A stretch of 64,000 nucleotides of DNA, from NCBI RefSeq assembly GCF_009762325.1, contig NZ_CP034348.1, positions 688,501-752,500 on the forward strand. The letters are read 5' to 3'. A program made the position numbers and the translations under genes. The notes under the pieces were generated by a model. That model worked only from the letters and a program-made list of their open reading frames with translations, had not been told where the DNA came from and ran no database searches. Positions 1-9,743 of the stretch are shown here, piece after piece (position 1 is the stretch's first letter; the number at the start of each line of letters is the position of its first letter). This DNA comes from Roseovarius faecimaris (lineage in GTDB: Bacteria; Pseudomonadota; Alphaproteobacteria; Rhodobacterales; Rhodobacteraceae).

Positions 1-72
1 CCCAATCCGAGCTTCAACACCAAGGGCGAGGATGCGGATGGTGGCGGCCGTCGTCGGCGTCGGCGCGGGTAG
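1..72 (+). CDS. 3' end of an unidentified gene (partial)
   Basis: The first 23 codons are open from the window edge to a TAG at 70-72. They encode a short tail with an Asp/Gly stretch followed by six arginines and a final glycine. Such basic, disordered tails are common on RNA-binding proteins such as DEAD-box helicases, but there is too little sequence to assign a family. It converges on the transporter gene that ends at 117. Confidence 0.45.
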   Translation, partial: PNPSFNTKGEDADGGGRRRRRRG

Positions 73-116
73 GGGCGTGCTCGTCCGCCCTTGCGGGCGG
101 CCTCGCGCCCTTGCGG

Positions 117-1259
117 TCAGCGACGCAACCGGTCGGCCAGGGTGATCACCACCCCGGCCACAAGCCCCCAGAAGGCCGCGCCGATCCCGAAGGCCGCAAC
201 ACCCGAGGCGGTGGTGATCAGCGTCACGGCGGCGGCAAACCGGGTGTGTTCCGGCGTGAAGGCGGTTTGCACCGCGCCGAGGAAAGGCAGGATCAGCGCC
301 AGCCCCGCGACGGTGCCGATGATCGAGGCAGGCAGGGCCAGCATCACGGATGTGAAATAGGGGCCGAGAAAGCCGAGCGCGATCCAGATGACCCCCTGGA
401 TAAGCCCCACTTTCCAGCGTTCATCCTTGTCGGGATGCACATCCGGCCCGAGGCAGATCGCGGCGGTGATGGCGGCCATTGAATGGGTATGCGCCCCGAA
501 AAGCGCCGACAGAGCGGAGCCAAGCCCCGTCACCCCGAGAGCGCGGCCCACCGGCGGCTCATAGCCATTGGCGCGCAGCACGGCAAAGCCCGGCAGGTTC
601 TGCGAGGCCATGGTGACCAGGTATAGCGGCAGGCCCAGACCAAGGAGCACCGGCACGCTGACCTCCGGGAGGACAAAGACGAAGGGGTTGAGCGCGATGT
701 CGAAGGCCGGGGGCTGGGCGGGGGAGAGCGCGAACCCGAGGATCAGGCCAAGGGCCAGCGCCGCCAGTGCCGCGGTGAGCGGTTGGATCAGGCGCATGGC
801 CAGGAACATGGCGATGATCGGCAGGGCGAAGGCCGGGTCGGTGCCCGCATATCGCGCGGCGGCCATGCAGAAGGGCAGAAGGACGCCCGCGAGCATGGCC
901 GCGGCCACCCCGTCGGGGATCGCGCTGACCGCGCGGCGGATAGGCGGCAACAAGGCGGTCAGGACGATCAGCAGGGCGGCGAAGAGGAAGGCGCCTACCG
1001 CCTCATTCATGCCGATGCCCGAGGTGGTCGCGATCAGCGCCGCCCCCGGTGTGGACCAGGCCAGCACAACCGGTACGCGGGTCCAGCCGCTGAGCAGGAT
1101 CATGCCCAACCCTTTGGCAATGGAGACTGCCGCCAGCCAGGACGCCGTTTGAGCGGGCGTTGCCCCAAGCGCCTGAGCCGCGGCAAGCACGATGGATACC
1201 GACGCGCCAAACCCTACGAGTGCCGCCACGAGCGCGGCAGAGATCATTGACATGCGCAT
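117..1259 (-). CDS. benE: BenE-type benzoate/H+ symporter family membrane protein
   Basis: A 380-residue, very hydrophobic protein with about 11-12 predicted membrane spans. Length and pattern fit the BenE family of inner-membrane aromatic-acid/proton symporters; motifs include an N-terminal [18 protein letters not shown] segment and the later [18 protein letters not shown] block. The frame stays open far upstream, but that extension is hydrophilic and overlaps the divergent iron-sulfur gene, so I start at ATG 1259 (nearby ATGs at 1253 and 1247 are alternatives). The substrate is not certain: family members are named for benzoate, and no benzoate catabolic gene is nearby. The divergent neighbour is a molybdoenzyme gene pair. 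Confidence 0.8.
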   Translation of the reverse strand: MRMSMISAALVAALVGFGASVSIVLAAAQALGATPAQTASWLAAVSIAKGLGMILLSGWTRVPVVLAWSTPGAALIATTSGIGMNEAVGAFLFAALLIVLTALLPPIRRAVSAIPDGVAAAMLAGVLLPFCMAAARYAGTDPAFALPIIAMFLAMRLIQPLTAALAALALGLILGFALSPAQPPAFDIALNPFVFVLPEVSVPVLLGLGLPLYLVTMASQNLPGFAVLRANGYEPPVGRALGVTGLGSALSALFGAHTHSMAAITAAICLGPDVHPDKDERWKVGLIQGVIWIALGFLGPYFTSVMLALPASIIGTVAGLALILPFLGAVQTAFTPEHTRFAAAVTLITTASGVAAFGIGAAFWGLVAGVVITLADRLRR

Positions 1260-1416
1260 TGGTGTTGTCCCTCGGTTTCGCGGGCACCCTAGCGTTGGGC
1301 CAGAGGCCGCGCAATCGGGTGCGGGCCGGGAAAAGCAGATGACAGCGGCCCGGATTGCACTACCTTCGGTAGAGACAGATCGCAAGGCACGGGAAGAGAT
1401 AAACAGGGAGACGACA

Positions 1417-1875
1417 ATGACCGCGTTTACGTTGAACGGAGAGCGCCGCGAGGTCGATGCCGACCCCGATATGCCGCTGCTGTGGGTGCTGCGCGACGAG
1501 CTGGGCCTGACGGGCACCAAGTTCGGCTGCGCCGTGGCCTCCTGCGGGGCCTGCACGGTGCATCTGAATGGAGAGCCGGTGCGGTCCTGCCAGACCTTCC
1601 TGGGGGATGTGGACGGCGCCGAAGTGACCACGATCGAGGCGATCGACACGCCCGCCGCCCGTGCCATCCGCGCCGCCTGGATCGAAGAGCAGGTGCCGCA
1701 ATGCGGCTATTGCCAGTCGGGGCAGATCATGTCGGCCTCGGCCCTCTTGGCCGCGATGCCGAAACCGACCGATGCCGATATCGACGAGGCGATGGAGGGG
1801 AACCTGTGCCGCTGCGCCACGTATGTGCGTATTCGCCGCGCCATTCACCGCGCCGCCGAGATCATGGAGGCATAA
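1417..1875 (+). CDS. iorA: (2Fe-2S)-binding subunit, isoquinoline 1-oxidoreductase alpha-like
   Basis: A 152-residue iron-sulfur subunit of the xanthine-oxidase family. It has two [2Fe-2S] binding sets: a plant-ferredoxin type (Cys38, Cys43, Cys46, Cys58) and the helical domain type (Cys96, Cys99, Cys131, Cys133). In the family it passes electrons from the molybdenum subunit to an acceptor. ATG 1417 follows GGGAG with good spacing; the longer upstream frame lacks support. The molybdopterin subunit follows after a single base, so the two are co-translated. The substrate is unknown: the family includes isoquinoline oxidoreductases and aldehyde dehydrogenases. Confidence 0.85.
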   Translation: MTAFTLNGERREVDADPDMPLLWVLRDELGLTGTKFGCAVASCGACTVHLNGEPVRSCQTFLGDVDGAEVTTIEAIDTPAARAIRAAWIEEQVPQCGYCQSGQIMSASALLAAMPKPTDADIDEAMEGNLCRCATYVRIRRAIHRAAEIMEA

Positions 1876-1876
1876 G

Positions 1877-4054
1877 ATGCTGCATTATCTGGACAGCCCC
1901 CTCTCCGCCCCGGCCCCCACGCGCCGGAGCTTTCTGAAACTGTCGGCAGGCGCGCTGGGCGGGCTGATGTTGGGCGTGGCGCTGCCCGCGCGCAAGGTTG
2001 AGGCGGCGGGGGACGCGCTGGCAACACCGTTCGTGCATATCACCCCCGATAACAAGGTGATCGTGCTGTCGAAACATCTGGACAAAGGGCAGGGCGCGGC
2101 GACGGGGCTGGCGACGCTGGTCGCGGAAGAACTGGATGCGGCCCCCGAGCAGGTGGAGGCGGTTTTTGCACCGTCCAACCCCGAGCTTTACAAGAATTTC
2201 GCCTTTGGAGTGCAGGGCACGGGCGGATCGACCGCCATGGCCAATTCCTTTGAACAATACCGCCGCGCCGGGGCCACAGCGCGGGCGATGCTGGTGCAGG
2301 CGGCGGCGTTGGACTGGGGGGTGCCCGCGGATGAGATCACCGTTTCGGGCGGTGTCGTTTCGGGCGGCGGGCGGTCGGCCAGTTTTGGCGAGCTGACGAT
2401 GCAGGCCGCAATGCAGGACGTGCCGGTCGAGGTCGCTTTGAAAGCGCCGGAGGAGTGGGTCTATATCGGCAAGGGTTTTCCGCGTGTCGAGTTGCCTGCC
2501 AAAACGACAGGCAGTGTCGGTCTCTTCGGCATGGACGCGCAGCCGGAAAACGTGTTGGTGGCTGTCACCGCCCGACCGCCGCGCTTCGGGGCGACGCTGA
2601 CCTCGGTGGATACAGGCGAGGCGCTGACTGTGCTCGGCGTGGAACAGGTGCTGCAAATCCCGCAGGGCGTGGCCGTCGTGGCGCGCAATACCTGGGCGGC
2701 GATGCAGGGGCGCGAAGCGCTGGCGCTGACCTGGGAGGATGGTTCGGGCGAAACACGCGGCACCGAAGAGCTGATGACCGAATTTCGCGCGCTGCTGGAT
2801 CAGCCTGGCACGGCAGCCCCGGCGCGGGGCGATGCAGCGGCGGCGCTCGACGCGGCGGCGCATGTGGTGGAGGCGGAGTACAGCTTTCCCTATCTCGCCC
2901 ATGCCCAGATGGAGCCGCTGGATATGACCGTGCTCTATGACGGGGCGCGCGCCACCTTCTGGGGGGGATCGCAGATTCAGACGATGGATCATGGCACAGC
3001 CGCGGCGGTGCTTGGGCTGGACTTCCCGAATGTCGAGATCAACACGACCTGGGCCGGGGGCTCTTTTGGCCGCCGCGCGACACCGGATGCGCATCTGATT
3101 GCCGAGGCGGCGACGTTGGCGAAGGCCTGGCTGGAGGCCGGAAACGAGGCCCGCCCGATCAAGCTGATCTATAGCCGCGGGGATGATATCAAGGGCGGCT
3201 ATTATCGCCCGATGGCGCTGCACCGGGTGCGCGCCGGTGTTGGGCAAGACGGCCGGATCAGCGGCTGGGAACACCGGATCGTCAGCCAGTCGATCTTTAC
3301 CGGCACGGGGTTCGAGAGCTTTGTTGTGCATGGCGGCGTGGATCATTCCACCATCGAGGGCATCGGCGATACGACCTATGACATCGCCGATATGGCGCTT
3401 GATGTGCATCACCCCGCTGTCGGTGTGCCGACGCTCTGGTGGCGGTCGGTCGGTCACACGCATACCGCTTATGTGATGGAGACGATGATGGATGAGCTGG
3501 CCCGCGCCTCGGGGCAGGACCCTGTGGCGTTCCGGTTGGCACATCTGAAGGGGGATGCGCGGCTGGCGGGCGTGCTCAGGCTGGCGGCGGAGAAGGCCGG
3601 GGAGGCAGGGCCCGAGGGCACCCATCGCGGTGTGGCGGTGCACAAGAGCTTTGGCAGCTACGTGGCCGAAGTGGCCGATGTGCGGATGCGCGAGGATGGC
3701 ACGGTGAAGGTCGAACAGGTGATCTGCGCGGTCGATTGCGGCGTGGCGGTGAACCCGGACAATATCCGCGCCCAGATCGAGGGCGGACTGGGCTATGGCC
3801 TGTCGGCGATCCTGCGGGAGGAAATCACGCTGACGAATGGAGAGGTGGATCAGTTCAACTACCCCGATTACATGCCGCTGCGGATCACAGACATGCCAGA
3901 GGTCGAGGTGCATATCGTGCCCTCGGCGGATGCCCCCACCGGTGTGGGCGAGCCCGGCACGCCGCCCATCGGGCCGGCGGTCGCGAACGCGGTTTTTGCC
4001 GCGACGGGTCAGCGTGTGCGGGAATTGCCGTTCGCGCGCCACGGGCTGGCATAG
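1877..4054 (+). CDS. iorB: Molybdopterin-binding subunit, isoquinoline 1-oxidoreductase beta-like
   Basis: A 725-residue aldehyde-oxidase/xanthine-dehydrogenase-type catalytic subunit. The N-terminus has a twin-arginine export motif, TRRSFLK at residues 15-21, followed by a hydrophobic Ala/Gly/Leu segment, so the folded holo-complex is probably exported to the periplasm. The C-terminal [17 protein letters not shown] motif carries the catalytic Glu typical of the family. The frame is open upstream of ATG 1877, but that part only re-reads the small subunit. It starts one base after the iorA-like stop. No cytochrome c third subunit, which some members have, follows; tRNA-Gly does. Aromatic N-heterocycles or aldehydes are both possible substrates. 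Confidence 0.83.
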   Translation: MLHYLDSPLSAPAPTRRSFLKLSAGALGGLMLGVALPARKVEAAGDALATPFVHITPDNKVIVLSKHLDKGQGAATGLATLVAEELDAAPEQVEAVFAPSNPELYKNFAFGVQGTGGSTAMANSFEQYRRAGATARAMLVQAAALDWGVPADEITVSGGVVSGGGRSASFGELTMQAAMQDVPVEVALKAPEEWVYIGKGFPRVELPAKTTGSVGLFGMDAQPENVLVAVTARPPRFGATLTSVDTGEALTVLGVEQVLQIPQGVAVVARNTWAAMQGREALALTWEDGSGETRGTEELMTEFRALLDQPGTAAPARGDAAAALDAAAHVVEAEYSFPYLAHAQMEPLDMTVLYDGARATFWGGSQIQTMDHGTAAAVLGLDFPNVEINTTWAGGSFGRRATPDAHLIAEAATLAKAWLEAGNEARPIKLIYSRGDDIKGGYYRPMALHRVRAGVGQDGRISGWEHRIVSQSIFTGTGFESFVVHGGVDHSTIEGIGDTTYDIADMALDVHHPAVGVPTLWWRSVGHTHTAYVMETMMDELARASGQDPVAFRLAHLKGDARLAGVLRLAAEKAGEAGPEGTHRGVAVHKSFGSYVAEVADVRMREDGTVKVEQVICAVDCGVAVNPDNIRAQIEGGLGYGLSAILREEITLTNGEVDQFNYPDYMPLRITDMPEVEVHIVPSADAPTGVGEPGTPPIGPAVANAVFAATGQRVRELPFARHGLA

Positions 4055-4101
4055 AGCGGCGGGAGGGCGCGCGCGTTGCAAACCGGCGCGCGCAATCCCT
4101 C

Positions 4102-4130
4102 TTGACGCTTGGGGGGAAACCTCTTAGCTC
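4102..4130 (+). promoter_or_regulatory. Possible sigma-70 promoter of tRNA-Gly
   Basis: TTGACG (4102-4107) is followed after 17 bases by TAGCTC (4125-4130), which would start transcription about 7 bases before the tRNA. The -10 box is a poor match, so this is a tentative call based on position. Confidence 0.4.
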
Positions 4131-4143
4131 ACCAATGCTGAGC

Positions 4144-4217
4144 GCGGGTATGGTGAAAAGGTATCACGCGAGCTTCCCAAGCTTAAGTTACGGGTTCGAT
4201 TCCCGTTACCCGCTCCA
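4144..4217 (+). tRNA. tRNA-Gly (anticodon CCC)
   Basis: A 74-base tRNA with a perfect 7-bp acceptor stem (GCGGGTA with TACCCGC), a T-arm with loop TTCGATT, anticodon loop TTCCCAA (anticodon CCC, decoding GGG) and an encoded CCA end. The outermost anticodon-stem pair is a mismatch and the next is G-U. It precedes the NaeI-like restriction-modification pair. Confidence 0.93.
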
Positions 4218-4392
4218 GATATCCTCTCGATGATGCGAAAACAGCGTGCGCGCCGTGCGGATCCGCGTTTTGCCGGGTTGTCTGACGCCATGTTCCACGC
4301 TAAGAACAAAAAAAGAACAGGCGAACGGGCTTTGACGCGGGTTGCACTGCGCGGCCACAAGCGCTTGTATGTGCGAAAAGGGGATGGGCAAG

Positions 4393-5352
4393 ATGCTGAC
4401 ATCTGTAGAGGTTTGCGCCGGTGCCGGTGGGCAGGCTCTCGGGTTGGAGAAGGCCGGGTTCGCCCATACCGCATTGGTGGAAATCGACAAGCATTGCTGC
4501 AACACGCTGCGCCATAACCGGCCCGGCTGGAACGTGCTTGAAGAGGATATGCGGGTCTTCAAGGAACGCGCCGCTGATTACAAGGGCATGGACCTTCTTG
4601 CGGGCGGATTGCCGTGCCCACCGTTTTCGGTCGCTGGCAAGCAACTGGGTGAGCAGGACGAGCGCAATCTGTTCAATGACGCCATCGACATTGTGGATGC
4701 GGCGCGGCCGCGCGCCGTGATGATCGAAAATGTGCGCGGCTTTCTGGATGCGGTGTTTCACGATTATCGCGAACGTCTGAAATCGCAGCTTGAGAAGCTG
4801 GGCTACAAGACCGATTGGCGGCTTCTGAACGCGTCTGATTATGGTGTTCCGCAACTGCGGCCACGGGTGGTGATCGTGGCGGTTCAGAAGGAACGGGCTG
4901 AGTTCTTCGACTGGCCCGAGCCCAACCCGCACAACCCGCCCACAGTGGGAGAAACCCTGCGGGACCTCATGGCCGCCCGTGGCTGGCGCGGGGCCGAGGA
5001 CTGGGCGGCGAAAGCCGATGAGATCGCCCCGACCATTGTTGGCGGCTCCAAGAAACATGGCGGCCCCGACCTGGGTCCGACGCGCGCGCGCGCGGCCTGG
5101 GCGACGCTGGGCGTCGAAGGACGCACCATTGCGCCCGAGCCACCCGATGCCTTTCATCAGGGTATGCCGCGCCTGACCGTACCGATGGTGGCCCGCATCC
5201 AGGGCTTTCCGGATGAATGGCACTTCACCGGGGCCAAGACCAATGCCTATCGTCAGGTCGGCAATGCCTTCCCGCCCCCGGTGGCTCAAGCGGTGGCGGG
5301 GCAGATCGCCAAGACGCTGCGCAAGCGTGTTTTGCGCACGGTCAGGGCCTGA
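4393..5352 (+). CDS. DNA (cytosine-5) methyltransferase of a type II R-M system
   Basis: A 319-residue C5-cytosine methyltransferase. Visible motifs are the SAM-binding motif I near residues 5-17 (VEVCAGAGGQALGLEKAGF), the catalytic Pro-Cys at residues 74-75 (GGLPCPPFS), ENV at 112-114, and the late motifs QGFPDEW and QVGNAFPPPVA. It methylates cytosine to protect its site from the neighbouring nuclease. ATG 4393 has an AAGGGG box at the proper distance; in-frame ATGs at 4384 and 4369 are alternatives. The nuclease gene begins 65 bases downstream on the same strand. If the pair is truly NaeI-like the target would be related to GCCGGC, which the sequence cannot prove. Confidence 0.9.
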   Translation: MLTSVEVCAGAGGQALGLEKAGFAHTALVEIDKHCCNTLRHNRPGWNVLEEDMRVFKERAADYKGMDLLAGGLPCPPFSVAGKQLGEQDERNLFNDAIDIVDAARPRAVMIENVRGFLDAVFHDYRERLKSQLEKLGYKTDWRLLNASDYGVPQLRPRVVIVAVQKERAEFFDWPEPNPHNPPTVGETLRDLMAARGWRGAEDWAAKADEIAPTIVGGSKKHGGPDLGPTRARAAWATLGVEGRTIAPEPPDAFHQGMPRLTVPMVARIQGFPDEWHFTGAKTNAYRQVGNAFPPPVAQAVAGQIAKTLRKRVLRTVRA

Positions 5353-5417
5353 GCTTCCAACCGCGCCGGATCTGTGACAGGTTTTGGTGAAAGTCGAACT
5401 CCCTGAGCGGTAGGCGG

Positions 5418-6320
5418 TTGAAGCGGAACATACCAGACAGCATCGTTGTGGCGGGGCACCGGGATTATGACGTGCTGCATGCGATCGCGGGCGACATATT
5501 GCGGCGCGCGGGGGATCAGGCGGCACTGGCGGCCAGGGTCCCGGCCATGTTGCGGTGCTGCGTCGATGACGTGATCATGACGCCCAAGACCGGACGGCGC
5601 GCCTATGAGAAGCTGGAAAAGACCGAAAAGACCTATATCGGCACGCGGGTGGAGATCGAGCTGCGCGCGATGCTGAACCTCCCCCGGGGTCGGCTGGATA
5701 CGGTCATCCTGGGGCATGATGTGGATATCAAACACACGATGGGCAGCAACTGGATGATCCCGACAGAAGCCGTGGGCCATCCCTGTATCCTCGTCGCCGC
5801 GGACGAGCCGCGCGCGGTTTGCTATCTCGGGCTAGTCGTCGCGCGGCCTGACTACCTGACCCATGGTCAGAACAAGGACGCGAAGAAATCGGTTTCTGCC
5901 GAAGGGTTTGCCAATATCTACTGGCTGCTGCGGGATCACCCCTATCCGCCGAATTTCTGGCGCACCATCCCGCCGGAGGCGGTCGAGAGTATCTTTGCGG
6001 GCAGATCGGGGAATGAACGGATGATGTCCCTGTTTCGCGAGGTGCAGCGCGTGCCGATCACCCGGGATGTCGTTGAAGCCGTCGCGCAGCAGCGGGATTT
6101 CATGCGGCGCATCCGCTCGGATAATGGCAGGGGAACACGCGATCATCTGGCGCGAGAGGGTATTCTGCTGCTCTCGGGGCAGTATGACGCGCCCTTGATC
6201 GCGTCGCTGGGTCTGGCGCGCTGTACAGGCAGTGAATTCATATCCTGCCGACCGGACTCGCAGAGTGAGGCGGATCTGGCGGCGCAGCACGGGATCGCAG
6301 TAGACTTGAGCCCGAACTGA
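5418..6320 (+). CDS. NaeI-family type II restriction endonuclease
   Basis: A 300-residue protein that I recognise as NaeI-like (NaeI itself is 317 residues, type IIE). The catalytic region reads Glu79 ... Asp94 ... Asp103-Ile-Lys105, with the 9-residue gap between the two Asp positions found in NaeI, followed by a conserved NWMIPTEAVGHPC block. The C-terminal half would hold the second, effector-DNA-binding domain of the NaeI family. The start is TTG at 5418, preceded by a GAGCGG stretch; a weak start suits a nuclease made after its methyltransferase. Its partner is the C5-methyltransferase just upstream. Specificity (possibly GCCGGC) is inference from the family. Confidence 0.8.
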   Translation: MKRNIPDSIVVAGHRDYDVLHAIAGDILRRAGDQAALAARVPAMLRCCVDDVIMTPKTGRRAYEKLEKTEKTYIGTRVEIELRAMLNLPRGRLDTVILGHDVDIKHTMGSNWMIPTEAVGHPCILVAADEPRAVCYLGLVVARPDYLTHGQNKDAKKSVSAEGFANIYWLLRDHPYPPNFWRTIPPEAVESIFAGRSGNERMMSLFREVQRVPITRDVVEAVAQQRDFMRRIRSDNGRGTRDHLAREGILLLSGQYDAPLIASLGLARCTGSEFISCRPDSQSEADLAAQHGIAVDLSPN

Positions 6321-6378
6321 TCACAGGCGGCGTGACGCGCCCAAGGGCGCACGGGCGCGCAACTCAAGGAGCCGGAAA

Positions 6379-7044
6379 ATGTGCGGACGTTTTGCCGCCG
6401 GAGACAAGACGCAGGCGGAAATGCTTGAGATTGTGCGGGGGTTTCTCGACATGGCCGTTGCGCTGGACCCGGATGCGCCCGAGCCGCGCGGCGGTTATCA
6501 CATCCGGCCAACAAACCGGATCGCCCTTGTCACGCGGGCGGGCGAGGGGGCCATGCTTACCTCGGCCAACTGGCAGATCGCGCCGCCGGGCGGGCGGCCC
6601 CTGATCAATGCGCGGATCGAGAACAGCGGCTTCTGGCGCAAGGCATGGGAGGGCGGGCGCTGCATGATCCCGGCGCTTGGGTATTTCGAGTGGAGCGAAG
6701 TAGAGGGCAAGAAACAGCCGCATTTCATCACCGTCAGGCGCAACGCCCCGGTGATCTTCTTTGCCGGGTTCCGGTCGGAGGACGGGCAGGGCTGTGTGAT
6801 CCTGACGCGCCCGCCTGCCGATCAGATCGCGCATATCCATAACCGTATGCCAGTGATCCTGTCGCCGGAGGAGGTGGGCGACTGGCTGAGCGGGACGATG
6901 AGCCGGGAGGCGGCGCAGGCGGGGCTGGGCACGGGCTGGGACGGGCGGTTCGACTATCACCGCGTCGCCCCTCTGACCAACGAGGCCGATGGCGAGGCGG
7001 TGATCGAGCCGTATGAGCCGCCGCAGGCCAGTTTCGATTTCTGA
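6379..7044 (+). CDS. SRAP (YedK/HMCES) family abasic-site DNA-protein crosslink protein
   Basis: A 221-residue SOS response-associated peptidase. After removal of Met1, Cys2 (MCGRF) forms a thiazolidine crosslink with abasic sites in single-stranded DNA. The other family catalytic residues are visible: Asn46 in RPTN, Glu104 in ALGYFEW, and His154 in the HNRMPV motif. It shields abasic sites from error-prone processing. It lies between the R-M pair and cmk, about 60 bases after the endonuclease gene. Length and motifs are normal for the family and the MCGRF start is obligatory. Confidence 0.92.
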   Translation: MCGRFAAGDKTQAEMLEIVRGFLDMAVALDPDAPEPRGGYHIRPTNRIALVTRAGEGAMLTSANWQIAPPGGRPLINARIENSGFWRKAWEGGRCMIPALGYFEWSEVEGKKQPHFITVRRNAPVIFFAGFRSEDGQGCVILTRPPADQIAHIHNRMPVILSPEEVGDWLSGTMSREAAQAGLGTGWDGRFDYHRVAPLTNEADGEAVIEPYEPPQASFDF

Positions 7045-7083
7045 GGGGTTGAGGGCGTAGCGGCGATTGGATAGGCAGCGGGT

Positions 7084-7698
7084 ATGAGTTTCACGGTCGC
7101 CATTGACGGGCCCGCGGCGGCGGGCAAGGGCACGATCTCGCGCGAGGTCGCGGCGCATTTCGGTTTTGCGCATCTCGATACGGGGCTTTTGTATCGTGCG
7201 ACGGGGCGGCGGACGCTGGACGGAACGGACCCGGTCGAGGCGGCGCGGACATTGACGCCCGAGGATCTGGAGGCGGATGATCTGCGCACACCGGACGTGG
7301 CCCAGGCGGCCAGCCGGGTGGCGGCGGTCCCCGAGGTCCGGGCGGCGCTGGTGGATTTTCAGCGCGCCTTTGCGATGCGGGCGGGCGGGGCTGTGCTCGA
7401 CGGGCGCGACATCGGCACGGTGATCTGCCCGGATGCACAGGTGAAGCTCTATGTGACGGCAAGCGACGATATCCGCGCCGACCGGCGGCATAAGGAGCTG
7501 ACCGGCAAGGGCATGGAGATCAGCCTTGAACAGGTGCTGGAGGATCTGCGCCAGCGCGACGCCCGCGACAGCGCCCGCGAAGCGGCCCCGTTGAAGCCCG
7601 CCGAGGATGCGGTGCTGCTGGACACGTCCGAGATGAGCATTGACGAGGCCGTAGCGTCCGCGATCGCGACGATTGACTCGGTGCGCGGTCGGGGATGA
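7084..7698 (+). CDS. cmk: Cytidylate kinase
   Basis: A 204-residue (d)CMP kinase that phosphorylates CMP and dCMP with ATP in pyrimidine salvage. The P-loop [11 protein letters not shown] lies near the N-terminus and the DGRDIGTV motif mid-protein; the length is at the short end of the family. It is upstream of rpsA, the usual order in alphaproteobacteria. The commonly adjacent aroA is absent here; SRAP sits in that position. rpsA has its own promoter 70 bases downstream. Confidence 0.95.
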   Translation: MSFTVAIDGPAAAGKGTISREVAAHFGFAHLDTGLLYRATGRRTLDGTDPVEAARTLTPEDLEADDLRTPDVAQAASRVAAVPEVRAALVDFQRAFAMRAGGAVLDGRDIGTVICPDAQVKLYVTASDDIRADRRHKELTGKGMEISLEQVLEDLRQRDARDSAREAAPLKPAEDAVLLDTSEMSIDEAVASAIATIDSVRGRG

Positions 7699-7770
7699 CA
7701 AGGTGGTGGGATGAAATCCCGCCCTAAGCAGCACGGGACTGCTGACACAACACTGCGGTGAGGTTTGGCC

Positions 7771-7799
7771 TTGATTCCCTGCGGGCGCGGGACTATACG
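7771..7799 (+). promoter_or_regulatory. Strong sigma-70-type promoter for rpsA
   Basis: TTGATT (7771-7776), a 17-base spacer and TATACG (7794-7799) lie about 200 bases before rpsA. This leaves a leader of roughly 190 bases containing a GC-rich inverted segment near 7848-7875 (CCACCGGCCC). Autoregulation of S1 through its leader is known in enterobacteria; whether it occurs here is inference. Confidence 0.6.
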
Positions 7800-7998
7800 G
7801 CCCCTGTCGACACGGCGGAGACCGTCGCAGAATAAAGAGAGTGAGCAGGGTCGGGACCACCGGCCCTCTTTGTTTTGTGACCCGTCTGACCAACGAAACC
7901 GTTCTGCCCTCAAATACAAAAGGGGTAGGGCATCAACCAAGACCGGCGGAGACAACCGCGCGGCCGGAAACAACGTTAAGTTAGGATAGAAACGCCAC

Positions 7999-9684
7999 AT
8001 GGCTCAGAACGCATCTATGGAGGAATTCGAAGCCCTCCTGAACGAAAGCTTCGAAATGGACACGCCCGAAGAAGGGTCTGTTGTCAAAGGCAAAGTCATC
8101 GCAATCGAAGCGGGCCAAGCCATCATCGACGTCGGCTACAAAATGGAAGGCCGTGTCGAACTCAAAGAATTCGCAAATCCCGGTGAAGCCCCCGAAATCG
8201 CTGTTGGCGATGAGGTCGAGGTCTATCTGCGCGCGGCCGAGAATGCCCGCGGTGAGGCTGTCATCAGCCGCGAAATGGCCCGCCGCGAGGAAGCCTGGGA
8301 TCGTCTGGAAAAAGCCTATGCCGACGACCAGCGCGTCGAAGGCGCCATCTTTGGCCGCGTCAAGGGCGGGTTCACCGTCGATCTGGGCGGTGCCGTGGCC
8401 TTCCTGCCCGGCTCTCAGGTCGATGTGCGCCCCGTGCGCGATGCCGGCCCGCTGATGGGTCTCAAGCAGCCCTTCCAGATCCTGAAAATGGATCGTCGCC
8501 GGGGCAACATCGTGGTGTCGCGCCGTGCGATCCTCGAAGAAAGCCGCGCCGAGCAGCGCGCCGAGGTGATCGGCAAGCTGGCCGAAGGCGACAGCGTCGA
8601 TGGCGTGGTCAAGAACATCACCGAATACGGGGCCTTTGTGGACCTGGGCGGTGTCGATGGCCTGCTGCACGTGACCGACATGGCCTGGCGCCGGGTGAAC
8701 CACCCGTCGGAAATCCTGTCGATTGGCGAAACCGTCAAGGTGCAGGTCATCAAGATCAACAAGGAAACCCACCGCATCAGCCTGGGCATGAAGCAGCTGC
8801 AGGACGATCCGTGGGATCTGGTGGCCGCCAAGTATCCGCTGGAAAGCACTCATACCGGCCGCGTGACCAACATCACCGATTACGGTGCGTTTGTTGAGCT
8901 GGAGCCCGGTGTCGAGGGTCTCGTTCACGTCTCGGAAATGTCCTGGACCAAGAAGAACGTGCATCCCGGCAAGATCGTTTCCACCTCGCAAGAGGTTGAA
9001 GTCATGGTGCTGGAAATCGATAGCGCCAAGCGCCGTGTCAGCCTTGGTCTCAAGCAGACCATGCGCAACCCGTGGGAAGTCTTCGCCGAAACCCATCCCG
9101 AGGGGACGGAAGTCGAAGGCGAGGTCAAGAACATCACCGAATTCGGTCTGTTCATCGGCCTCGACGGCGAAATCGACGGCATGGTGCACCTCAGCGACAT
9201 CTCTTGGGACGAGCGCGGCGAAGATGCCATCCAGAACTACAAGAAGGGCGACATCGTTCAGGCGGTCGTCTCGGAAGTGGACGTGGAAAAAGAGCGCATC
9301 TCGCTGTCGATCAAGGCCCTGGGTGGCGACAAGTTCGCCGAAGCCGTTGGCGGCGTGAAACGCGGCTCGATCATCACGGTTGAGGTCACCTCGATCGAGG
9401 ATGGCGGCATTGAGGTGGAATATGAAGGCATGAAATCCTTCATCCGCCGGTCTGACCTGTCGCGTGACCGTTCCGAGCAACGCCCCGAGCGCTTCTCGGT
9501 CGGTGACAAGGTCGATGTGCGCGTGACCAACGTGGACAGCAAGACCCGTCGTCTGGGCCTCTCGATCAAGGCGCGCGAAATCGCCGAAGAGAAAGAAGCC
9601 GTGGAACAGTACGGCTCGTCCGACAGCGGCGCGTCGCTGGGCGATATCCTTGGTGCCGCGCTGAAAGGCGACGGCGACAAGTAA
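7999..9684 (+). CDS. rpsA: 30S ribosomal protein S1
   Basis: A 561-residue protein made of six S1 (OB-fold) RNA-binding repeats, at about residues 23-90, 108-171, 193-261, 278-348, 365-435 and 452-520; repeats 3-5 show the typical KNITEYGAFVDL / TNITDYGAFVEL / KNITEFGLFIGL cores. S1 brings mRNA to the 30S subunit. ATG 7999 is preceded by an AGGA box. The codon choice is strongly biased, as expected for a highly expressed gene. It is closed by a clear intrinsic terminator. Confidence 0.98.
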   Translation: MAQNASMEEFEALLNESFEMDTPEEGSVVKGKVIAIEAGQAIIDVGYKMEGRVELKEFANPGEAPEIAVGDEVEVYLRAAENARGEAVISREMARREEAWDRLEKAYADDQRVEGAIFGRVKGGFTVDLGGAVAFLPGSQVDVRPVRDAGPLMGLKQPFQILKMDRRRGNIVVSRRAILEESRAEQRAEVIGKLAEGDSVDGVVKNITEYGAFVDLGGVDGLLHVTDMAWRRVNHPSEILSIGETVKVQVIKINKETHRISLGMKQLQDDPWDLVAAKYPLESTHTGRVTNITDYGAFVELEPGVEGLVHVSEMSWTKKNVHPGKIVSTSQEVEVMVLEIDSAKRRVSLGLKQTMRNPWEVFAETHPEGTEVEGEVKNITEFGLFIGLDGEIDGMVHLSDISWDERGEDAIQNYKKGDIVQAVVSEVDVEKERISLSIKALGGDKFAEAVGGVKRGSIITVEVTSIEDGGIEVEYEGMKSFIRRSDLSRDRSEQRPERFSVGDKVDVRVTNVDSKTRRLGLSIKAREIAEEKEAVEQYGSSDSGASLGDILGAALKGDGDK

Positions 9685-9707
9685 GCCAAGGCCAGGATTT
9701 TGGTCTG

Positions 9708-9743
9708 AGAAAGCCCCGTGCATTTGCGCGGGGCTTTCTGTTT
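9708..9743 (+). terminator. Intrinsic terminator of rpsA
   Basis: An 11-bp perfect stem, AGAAAGCCCCG (9708-9718) with CGGGGCTTTCT (9729-9739), has a 10-base loop and is followed by GTTTG. It starts 24 bases after the rpsA stop codon. Confidence 0.85.

Noticed and set aside
1260-1667. N-terminal extension of the BenE-type gene
   Set aside because: The extra residues are hydrophilic, antisense to the iron-sulfur subunit gene, and not part of the transporter family.
1862-4081. Very long minus-strand open frame over the molybdenum subunit gene
   Set aside because: High-GC antisense shadow; the plus strand has the family motifs and ribosome site.
7981-9723. 580-codon minus-strand frame over rpsA
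   Set aside because: Mirror frame of a highly biased ribosomal protein gene; low-complexity composition without domains.
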